From contig JANRAA010000040.1 in assembly GCA_030728235.1 (NCBI GenBank), positions 1-9,204 on the forward strand: a stretch of DNA of 9,204 nt. The letters are read 5' to 3'. The DNA is from Flavobacteriales bacterium. Its GTDB lineage: Bacteria > Bacteroidota > Bacteroidia > Flavobacteriales_D > Sanyastnellaceae. This document shows, piece after piece, positions 1-6,446 of the stretch. How positions within the stretch are numbered: the first letter of the stretch is position 1; each line of letters opens with the position of its first letter. Under the pieces are notes generated by a model. That model saw nothing but the letters and a program-made list of their open reading frames with translations, had not been told where the DNA came from and made no database searches. The position numbers and the translations under genes are program-made.

Positions 1-1
1 G

Positions 2-1630
2 CCATATACTTTCCTTTGGGAAATCAACAACAACGGAGGTGAGTTCGCGCTTACAGAGGATATTGCTGATGTATGCGCCGGACATTATGAAGTATTGGTT
101 TCAGATGCTAACGGATGCAGTGAGCTTTTGATTTTCGACCTGCTTCAGCCGGATCCGATTGTTATTACTCCTACCCTTTCTGATTACAACGGATTTAACT
201 TCTCTTGTCCGACTGCATGTGATGGAGAAGTAACCATCGACGTAACAGGCGGTGAGGCTCCAGTAATCATAGAGTGGTTTATCGACAACATCAGCGTTGG
301 TGGCGGATTGTCGCAAACTGATCTTTGTCTGGGACAAACTGTATCTGTTACCGCAACAGATGCATTGGGTTGTACTACAACTTTGGAGATCATTTTAACA
401 GCCCCAGAAGAGATTGTGTTCAACGAAACGGTTTCACAGATCACCTGTTTTGGTGAAGTAGATGGAAGCATCATTACTAACGTTACTGGAGGCACGGGAT
501 CATATACGTATACATGGACCCCTGACTTTGGCAACGTAACTGAGATTTCAGGATTGGGTGAAGACCAATATTGTTTAGACATAGAAGACACTAATGGATG
601 CGCTGCATCGATGTGTTGGGAGATTGTAGAGCCAGCATCGATAGCTGCAACATTGTCATCAACAGACGCAGGATGTGGGTTATGCGATGGAACTGCAACA
701 TTGGTTATTTCAGGCGGTACAGCACCTTACCAGATTGAATGGCAAGGAACAACAGCCATTGCTGATGATCAAGTTTCAGCAGCTGATTTGTGTGAAGGAG
801 TTTACACAGCGACAATTACCGACGCAGGTGGTTGTTCTGTAACCGTTTCAACAACAATTGACGGACAACTCGCAATGGTTTTGAACCTTGTTGCTACTTC
901 ACCACTTTGTTTTGGCGATTGCGACGGCAGCATTGATGCAACTGTTACCAACGGCACAGCACCATTAACCATTGAGTGGGTTGATGCAAGTGGTACTGTT
1001 ATCTCTAGTGACGAAGACCTTTCTGAGTTATGCAACGGCACCTTCACACTGACAGTGACTAGCGCAGACGGTTGTGAGGTTTCAGGATCAGCTACGATTG
1101 CAGAGCCTACTGCGATAACCATTAATGCAGAGATTACAGAATACGAAAACGGTTATAACGTAAGTGTTTTGAACGGCACTGATGGAGAAGTTGTGACCAA
1201 CGTTGCAGGAGGCACACCAACGTACGAATACGTTTGGAGTGGCGGAACTACTGCTGTTCAAGACGGAACTGAAAGTCCGAACAACCTTGGAGCTGGCACA
1301 TACCAATTGATGATTACAGATGCCAACGGCTGCATGGTTGACACCACCATCATCATTACCGGACCAGAAGATTTGACCTTGCCAACAGGACTTTCACCAA
1401 ACGGCGATAATCAAAATGATTTCTATGTGATTCTAGGTATTGACGGTTACCCAGTGAACACCTTCAAAGTGTTCAACCGTTGGGGCAATCTTGTTTATGA
1501 CAAGACGAATTACAACAACGAATGGTTTGGACAAAACAACAGTGGTGAACCGCTGCCAGATGGCACATACTTCGTGGTTTTCGAAGCAGGAAGTCGTCAA
1601 TTTGGAACTTACGTAGACTTAAGAAGATAA
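2..1630 (+). CDS. SprB-repeat surface adhesin with type B T9SS C-terminal sorting domain (3' part, start outside window)
   Basis: The frame is open from the left edge, so the first TTG or ATG inside it is not the true start; 542 residues are visible. The visible part is a chain of SprB-like repeats of about 76-87 residues. Each carries a T-GG-APY-EW type strand pattern and ends in a TD-NGC type motif, followed by a proline junction such as EP or GPE. One partial and five full units precede a C-terminal domain at residues 460-542. That domain begins LPTGLSPNGDNQND and contains FNRWGNLVYD, LPDGTYF and a final YVDLRR, the hallmarks of the gliding-motility-associated (type B) sorting signal. Proteins of this class are exported across the outer membrane by the T9SS and stay on the surface as adhesins; SprB of Flavobacterium johnsoniae is the model. 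The PorP/SprF gene directly downstream supports this. The full protein is probably much longer. Its ligand cannot be inferred. Confidence 0.95.
   Translation, partial: PYTFLWEINNNGGEFALTEDIADVCAGHYEVLVSDANGCSELLIFDLLQPDPIVITPTLSDYNGFNFSCPTACDGEVTIDVTGGEAPVIIEWFIDNISVGGGLSQTDLCLGQTVSVTATDALGCTTTLEIILTAPEEIVFNETVSQITCFGEVDGSIITNVTGGTGSYTYTWTPDFGNVTEISGLGEDQYCLDIEDTNGCAASMCWEIVEPASIAATLSSTDAGCGLCDGTATLVISGGTAPYQIEWQGTTAIADDQVSAADLCEGVYTATITDAGGCSVTVSTTIDGQLAMVLNLVATSPLCFGDCDGSIDATVTNGTAPLTIEWVDASGTVISSDEDLSELCNGTFTLTVTSADGCEVSGSATIAEPTAITINAEITEYENGYNVSVLNGTDGEVVTNVAGGTPTYEYVWSGGTTAVQDGTESPNNLGAGTYQLMITDANGCMVDTTIIITGPEDLTLPTGLSPNGDNQNDFYVILGIDGYPVNTFKVFNRWGNLVYDKTNYNNEWFGQNNSGEPLPDGTYFVVFEAGSRQFGTYVDLRR
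161..1378 (+). repeat. Five tandem SprB-type protein repeats within the adhesin gene
   Basis: Approximate unit boundaries are 161-415 (A), 416-643 (B), 644-877 (C), 878-1117 (D) and 1118-1378 (E); the tail of an earlier unit occupies 2-160. The repeats are clear in protein but diverged in DNA, so they are old rather than recent duplications. Units A and E share an extra YNGFN / ENGYN motif before the DGEV turn. B, C and D have a shorter segment there. A, C and D have four cysteines each, B has four in a slightly different arrangement, and E keeps only the NGC cysteine. Confidence 0.85.
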
Positions 1631-1636
1631 ACGCAT

Positions 1637-2560
1637 ATGAAAAGGATAATCCTTCTTGCTATAATGATCATCTCAGGGCTAACAACGATAGCCCAGCAGG
1701 AAATGATGGTCAGCCATTACATGTTTAATGGCCTGCTTTTGAACCCTGCCTACGCAGGCACACACGATTATTTTACTGCCACAGCGCTGCATCGCAGTCA
1801 GTGGGTGAAATTCGACGGTGCACCTGTTTCTCAAATCGTGTCGGTAGACGGACCAATAGCCAACAAACGGTTGGGTATCGGATTGTTGATTCACAACGAT
1901 CAGATTGGTATCATCTCACAACAAGATGTGGCAGCAAACATTGCCTACCACCTTCCGGTTGGAGCTGGAGACTTGTCGTTCGGATTGAAAGCTGGAATTG
2001 GAAGTTATTCAGCCCGGTTGAATGACGTCATCATTTGGGATCAGGCTGATCAGGTGTATGCTCAGAACAATCTCCAAGGTCAGATCATTCCTAAATTTGG
2101 ATTTGGGTTGTACTACCATACGCAGAAGTTCTATGCAGGAATATCGGTACCGATGATATATTCATTGGATGACAAGATCTTGTTAGAAAACTCTACTACT
2201 TCAGACTACTTCAAACAACACTACTACTTCAATTCAGGGTATGTATTTGAGCCGTCTGTGAACGTTGCTATTAAGCCAAGCATCTTGGTGAAGTATTTAC
2301 CAAACGCTCCAGTAGAAGTTGATTTGAACTGTAACTTCCTACTCTATCGCCGATTGTGGTTGGGTGCTGGATACAGAACCGGCGATGCATTGATCGGAAT
2401 GATTGAATACAACATTACTCCACAACTGCGTGCAGGATACTCTTACGATTATACCTTAACAGATATCAATAATTACTCTAGCGGATCACACGAGATCATG
2501 TTAGGTTTTGATTTCGGTAAAGACATAGAGATCAAGAAACGCTCACCTAGATATTTCTGA
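1637..2560 (+). CDS. PorP/SprF family type IX secretion system outer-membrane protein
   Basis: This 307-residue protein starts with a signal peptide (MKRIILLAIMIISG, probable cleavage A19|Q20). It then shows the family signature: HYMFNGLLLNPAYAG at residues 27-41, HRSQWVKFDGAP at 52-63, GIGLLIHNDQIG, and repeated amphipathic strands such as DLSFGLKAGIGSYSA. It ends in SPRYF; a C-terminal aromatic residue is usual for outer-membrane beta-barrels. Length is normal for the family. In F. johnsoniae, SprF is needed for surface delivery of SprB and is encoded just downstream of it. This gene likewise lies 6 bases after the stop of a type B adhesin, so it is most likely that adhesin's dedicated partner. 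PorP paralogs in the core T9SS look similar, so whether this is the core copy or an adhesin-specific one cannot be decided here. No clear Shine-Dalgarno sequence is present; expression is probably operonic. Confidence 0.95.
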   Translation: MKRIILLAIMIISGLTTIAQQEMMVSHYMFNGLLLNPAYAGTHDYFTATALHRSQWVKFDGAPVSQIVSVDGPIANKRLGIGLLIHNDQIGIISQQDVAANIAYHLPVGAGDLSFGLKAGIGSYSARLNDVIIWDQADQVYAQNNLQGQIIPKFGFGLYYHTQKFYAGISVPMIYSLDDKILLENSTTSDYFKQHYYFNSGYVFEPSVNVAIKPSILVKYLPNAPVEVDLNCNFLLYRRLWLGAGYRTGDALIGMIEYNITPQLRAGYSYDYTLTDINNYSSGSHEIMLGFDFGKDIEIKKRSPRYF

Positions 2561-2562
2561 TC

Positions 2563-4581
2563 ATGATGAAAACAGTATATAGAATTCTACCCCTTGCACT
2601 GGTAATTGTGCTTCTTGGCTCTTGCGCTAAGATGAATATCAAGGATGGTACAGCAGCCTACAACAACCTTCGTTATCAAGACGCCATTACTTTGCTGGAG
2701 AAAGGATTATCGAAAGTTGAAAATGAAGATGCTCGTAGAATGTTGGCGAGTGCCTATATGAAAACGAACGACTATCAGAAGGCGAAGGAGAACTATAGCA
2801 TTTTGAATTCGAGCACAGGCAATACCGATACCGACAGGTTGAACTACGGAATGTCGTTGATGCAAACCGGAGATTACCAAGCTGCTACCGAAGTTTTTAA
2901 TGGCATTCTATCCCGTGACCCAGGCAATTCTGTTGCTCAGAGTTTAAAATCTTCATGCAAGAAAATAGCGGAGTACAAAGCTGATTCTGCCCGCTATGAA
3001 GTTTCTCCCGTGATGCTAACAGGGGTCACAGCGGCCTATGCACCCGTTCTTTCAGGCAACAAAATGTTGTTCTCTGGAGCTGTAGGTAAAATGGGGGAGC
3101 AAGATGAATATAGCGGATTGGGATTCACTGATCTTTATTCTTCAACCAACAACGGTGGAACGTGGTCGGCTCCTGCCAAAGTGGAAGGTGTGAATAGCAA
3201 ATACCACGATGGTATCGCCACCATTTCACCCGATGGAAACACCATGATTTTGACCCGTAGCAACTACGAGAGAAAGAATCGTCTGGGGAAAAACGGAGAA
3301 AACGAAAATGAAATGCAGTTGTACACCTCTACCAAAGATGGTGAAGGCAAGTGGATGGAACCTGTTATCATGCCGTTCTCTGATGGCAACTACATGTATG
3401 CACACCCACATTACTCTGCAGATGGCAATACCCTTTACTTCTCGTCAGACATGCAAGGAGGCTTTGGAGGTATGGATCTTTACAAGGTGACCATGGTAAA
3501 TGGCGCTTGGGGGAAACCAGAAAACCTAGGTGGAGATATCAACTCACCAGGAAATGAGTTGTTTCCATCTATGCGCGGACAAGATTCACTGTATTTCTCA
3601 TCGAATGGTCAGCAGACGATCGGAGGACAAGACATTCTTTATGCTGTGAAGAAAGGAAGTGGTTGGAACGGTCCGTTTCACCTACCCTACCCAATCAATA
3701 CCGCTTCTGACGACTTTGGAGTGGCTTTCGTTCCAGGGACATCAACCGGATACTTCTCTTCAGATCGCGCAGGAAACGATCAGATCTATTCTTTTGTTGA
3801 AAACGATATGACTTTCGTACTGAAAGGACTTGTGACTAAGCAGATATCTGGAGACCCATTGGAAAAAGCAATCATAATCGTTACCAACTTGACAGACGGT
3901 ACCGAGGAGCGCTTTGAAACCGACGATATCGGTATGTACGAATTGAATTTGCTGCAAGGAAAGGACTATACCATTCGCGTTGAAAAAGATGGTTACTTCG
4001 CTTCGAATGAGAATGTTTCAACTAAGAACAAGACAGCTGGTGAAGACATTCTGTTGAACGTTGGTTTGCTTGAACTTTCCAATCCTGAAGGATCTACCAC
4101 GAACATCGGGGATGGGAGCGAAAATGGCTCTGGTAATGGAAATCCAGACGGAAACGGAAACGGGAACGGAAATGGAAATCAATCGGGTGGAGTACCAAGC
4201 GGTGTAGATAAAAACGCACCTTATCAGATCCCAAACATCTTATGGGATTACAACAAATGGAACATTCGTAACGACGCAGTTCCTTACTTGAACTACGTTG
4301 CTAAACTTTTGAAAGACAACCCTGATTTAAAAGTAGAGATTGCGTCGCACTGTGACAGTCGTGGTAGCGATTTCTTCAATGAGCAGTTGTCGCAAAAGCG
4401 AGCAAAGGCAGTTACCGATTACCTAGTAACCAAAGGTGTTCGCAGATCGATGCTTACGAGCAAGGGATATGGCAAATCGAAATTGCTCAACAAATGCTCT
4501 GATGATGTTCCATGTTCTGAAGAAGAACATCAACTGAACAGACGGACAGAATTTACGGTGATCAGTATCACCAAGAAATAA
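2563..4581 (+). CDS. OmpA-family lipoprotein with TPR, PD40 beta-propeller and regulatory-like domains (PorE-like)
   Basis: This 672-residue protein begins with a lipoprotein signal peptide; the lipobox LGSC puts the lipidated cysteine at residue 21. Next come TPR-like helical pairs (about 29-125) and a PD40/WD40-like propeller (about 147-412), with blades such as ISPDGNTM, YSADGNTLYFSSD, LYFSSNG and GYFSSDRAGNDQIY. A carboxypeptidase-regulatory-like beta domain (about 418-503) and a Gly/Asn-rich linker (about 514-547) follow. The C-terminal OmpA domain (about 555-670) contains HCDSRG, LSQKRAKAV and NRRTEF. D598 and R613 match the OmpA Asp/Arg pair that binds diaminopimelate in peptidoglycan, with the same 15-residue spacing. 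The domain order is that of PorE, a T9SS component of Porphyromonas gingivalis, but paralogs exist, so no symbol is assigned. The protein probably links the outer membrane to peptidoglycan near the SprF-like protein encoded 2 bases upstream. ATG codons occur at 2563 and 2566; either start is possible. Confidence 0.94.
   Translation: MMKTVYRILPLALVIVLLGSCAKMNIKDGTAAYNNLRYQDAITLLEKGLSKVENEDARRMLASAYMKTNDYQKAKENYSILNSSTGNTDTDRLNYGMSLMQTGDYQAATEVFNGILSRDPGNSVAQSLKSSCKKIAEYKADSARYEVSPVMLTGVTAAYAPVLSGNKMLFSGAVGKMGEQDEYSGLGFTDLYSSTNNGGTWSAPAKVEGVNSKYHDGIATISPDGNTMILTRSNYERKNRLGKNGENENEMQLYTSTKDGEGKWMEPVIMPFSDGNYMYAHPHYSADGNTLYFSSDMQGGFGGMDLYKVTMVNGAWGKPENLGGDINSPGNELFPSMRGQDSLYFSSNGQQTIGGQDILYAVKKGSGWNGPFHLPYPINTASDDFGVAFVPGTSTGYFSSDRAGNDQIYSFVENDMTFVLKGLVTKQISGDPLEKAIIIVTNLTDGTEERFETDDIGMYELNLLQGKDYTIRVEKDGYFASNENVSTKNKTAGEDILLNVGLLELSNPEGSTTNIGDGSENGSGNGNPDGNGNGNGNGNQSGGVPSGVDKNAPYQIPNILWDYNKWNIRNDAVPYLNYVAKLLKDNPDLKVEIASHCDSRGSDFFNEQLSQKRAKAVTDYLVTKGVRRSMLTSKGYGKSKLLNKCSDDVPCSEEEHQLNRRTEFTVISITKK
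4123..4179 (+). repeat. Gly-Asn-coding low-complexity tract with hexanucleotide repeats
   Basis: Five consecutive GGNAAY hexamers (4150-4179, coding Gly-Asn five times) follow a looser Gly/Asn/Ser stretch. The tract lies exactly between the regulatory-like domain and the OmpA domain of the lipoprotein, so it reads as a flexible linker. A hexamer unit keeps the frame if copies are gained or lost. Confidence 0.85.
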
Positions 4582-4615
4582 AAAAAAGCTGCCTCAAACG
4601 GGCAGCTTTTTTTTT
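4580..4615. terminator. Bidirectional intrinsic terminator between convergent genes
   Basis: A perfect hairpin AGCTGCC / GGCAGCT (4587-4593 and 4601-4607) with a 7-base loop TCAAACG is flanked by eight A on the left and nine T on the right, so the A and T runs extend the stem. It starts inside the stop codon of the OmpA-family gene and would end the plus-strand adhesin operon. The A-run also gives a U-tract on the minus strand, so it can terminate the convergent helical-protein gene, whose stop lies 56 bases away. Confidence 0.93.
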
Positions 4616-4670
4616 GCATAATATCTGTGACGATGAGCCAGTCTCTTATGAAAGACGCTTTACCTGCATC

Positions 4671-6185
4671 TTACTGCACGGGGTTCATTCTCGGCTCTTT
4701 CACTTTTGAGTCGATCCATTTTATAAAGTCGAAATACTTCAGAACAATACGATCTTCTGGTCCCAACACCATTGGTTCGAGCTCTTCTTTAAATCGCATG
4801 AAGATGGCAGCCCTATCATCGGCATTCGTTGTGCGAATCAATTTTCGCATGTAGTCGATAACCAATTTCTCCAAAAGGTAATCGCGCTGACGCTTCGACA
4901 AGTAACGCTGGGTACTCTTCGTAATGTACTCAAGCAAATCGTAGTTACCCAATTCGTAGTGAATCACAAGGTTGAACAGACGAGCGTATGAATAGATGTC
5001 TTGACGTAACGTTGATTCATTATCGTTCAATACCTTATTCAACCAGAACAACGACTTACTGAACTGACCTGCTTCAAAATACAAATAGGCAATTTGGTAT
5101 GAAAACGACAATACCTGCTCCTTGTGGAACTTCCCTTCAAAATCACCAATCTCCTCTTCGATTGAGTTCACCAATGCTAGTCCTTTGTCGTACTCTTCAG
5201 TCAAACGACAAATTTGCAACTCGGAGATATTCGCATGCTTGAAAATCGTGTTTTGAACATCGGTATTTCTAAAGCCATTCTCCTCGCTCATTGCCTTCAT
5301 TTCAGCAATCACCTCACGAGCTCTCTCGTAACGTTTCGCATCAATATGGCAGGCGATAATGTTATTCATGGTTCTGACATACCGCTTCGAAAGATCTTGC
5401 TTGATGCGCTCATTCTTGTCTAAAATGTCTTTCACCTTTTCGAACTTCGACAATGCCGTAGTATAATCGCCCGCAGCCAAATGGCAGAACCCTTGCGTGT
5501 AAAAACATATGGTAGCCGCACGATGCGAAAGAGCAGTATTCTTGCCTACAATCAATTGGTTACTTGCGATCTCATCAACCAAATTTCGATCATCTTCATT
5601 ACGCGCAAATCCGCCACTTCTGAAGACATAGTTGATTTTTGAATACAGCACGTGGTAAGCCGCTAGGTTGCGCAACTTATCAATAACCTCCTGCTCCTCT
5701 TTTATCAGCGTATCGAGATCTTTGGTGAACTTCCCATCTTCCAAAGCCTCTTCCAAGAGCATCTTCTCCCAGTTGATCAACTCAAATAAATAGTAAAATT
5801 TCTCATAGTCGATGGCTTGTTTCTTCGCCCGCATGAGAAATTTATTGCATTCCTTAAAAAGCGCCTTGTTGTAAAGAATTTCTATGTTCTTGATTTCTTG
5901 CTTTAGCTGAGAACTAACAGAGTTATCGGCATGGTATGCACGTAAACTCTTTAGAATCAACTTGTACAAATGGTTCTTCTCCGATGGAAAGTGCTTTATA
6001 AATGTCTCCTTCTTGAACAAGTTCTTGAGCGCGTTCTCATCGTACTCATCTTGTTTGTCGATGGCATCAAAAATCTTCAAATAGTTTTTGTCTCCCGTTT
6101 GCAGCGAAGACGACAACTTAAAAAACCGCTTTTCGCTTTTTGTCAGCGATTTAACCAGATCGAAGAGCTCATTTGATGGCTTCAT
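4671..6185 (-). CDS. Conserved-looking all-helical TPR-like protein of unknown function
   Basis: This 504-residue protein has no signal peptide, transmembrane segment or enzyme motif, and is probably cytoplasmic. It looks helical throughout and is rich in Lys, Glu, Leu and Tyr. The N-terminal 90 residues carry a distinctive LVKSLTKSEKRFFKL segment and later HLYKLILKSLRAYH. TPR-like helix pairs follow at about 223-253 (HLAAGDYTTALSKFEKV), 270-300 (DAKRYERAREVIAEM), 358-388 (YFEAGQFSKSLFWLNKV) and 397-425 (YELGNYDLLEYI). Such solenoids usually bind other proteins or peptides, but no partner is suggested here. The start at 6185 is the first ATG of the open frame and has no clear ribosome binding site. 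The gene is transcribed alone, divergently from the aminopeptidase and convergently to the adhesin operon. I have a general impression of similar uncharacterised proteins in Bacteroidota but cannot name a family. Function is unknown. Confidence 0.88.
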   Translation of the reverse strand: MKPSNELFDLVKSLTKSEKRFFKLSSSLQTGDKNYLKIFDAIDKQDEYDENALKNLFKKETFIKHFPSEKNHLYKLILKSLRAYHADNSVSSQLKQEIKNIEILYNKALFKECNKFLMRAKKQAIDYEKFYYLFELINWEKMLLEEALEDGKFTKDLDTLIKEEQEVIDKLRNLAAYHVLYSKINYVFRSGGFARNEDDRNLVDEIASNQLIVGKNTALSHRAATICFYTQGFCHLAAGDYTTALSKFEKVKDILDKNERIKQDLSKRYVRTMNNIIACHIDAKRYERAREVIAEMKAMSEENGFRNTDVQNTIFKHANISELQICRLTEEYDKGLALVNSIEEEIGDFEGKFHKEQVLSFSYQIAYLYFEAGQFSKSLFWLNKVLNDNESTLRQDIYSYARLFNLVIHYELGNYDLLEYITKSTQRYLSKRQRDYLLEKLVIDYMRKLIRTTNADDRAAIFMRFKEELEPMVLGPEDRIVLKYFDFIKWIDSKVKEPRMNPVQ

Positions 6186-6446
6186 AGGAATTCAAGGTAT
6201 AACAGTGTCTAGCTTCAATCAAAAGCAATTCAAAGGATTGTACTCCGTAAATCACAATTGATAGGTTTCCAATGATGAATACTACAAAGATGTGTTTAAT
6301 ACCCCTACTTTACATGAAAAATAATTTGGATGGTGTAATTTTAAGCATCGTAAAAATACCCGTGTAGGATGAGTTTATTTGTGTTTTAAGATTACAATCC
6401 ACAAATTACCTTCACGAAAGGAATCCACTATAATCGATTTAAAGTC
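6186..6446. promoter_or_regulatory. Divergent intergenic region expected to hold two promoters
   Basis: This 261-base AT-rich region separates two divergent genes, so both promoters should lie in it. Bacteroidota promoters typically have a -7 box TAnnTTTG and a -33 box with TTG. One-mismatch -7 candidates are TTTATTTG at 6374-6381 (plus strand, about 65 bases before the aminopeptidase start) and CATCTTTG on the minus strand at 6285-6292 (about 100 bases before the helical-protein start). Neither has a convincing -33 partner at the usual spacing, so the boxes are tentative. No operator or riboswitch-like structure was seen. Confidence 0.35.

Noticed and set aside
95..97. TTG as start of the adhesin gene
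   Set aside because: The frame is open to position 2 and the residues before it continue a repeat unit (WEINNNGGEF, DVCAGHYEV), so the gene begins upstream of the window.
184..591. Minus-strand open frame of 135 codons inside the adhesin gene
   Set aside because: It lies opposite strong SprB repeat coding sequence, has no recognisable motif, and its composition is what the reverse of Thr/Val/Gly-rich codons gives.
4135..4179. Short repeat tract considered as a possible CRISPR or tandem DNA array
   Set aside because: It is a coding Gly-Asn hexamer repeat in frame with the lipoprotein, without spacers.
6429..6434. TATAAT sequence before the aminopeptidase gene
   Set aside because: It is only 12 bases before the start codon, with no -35 partner, and Bacteroidota primary sigma factor uses a different -7 box.
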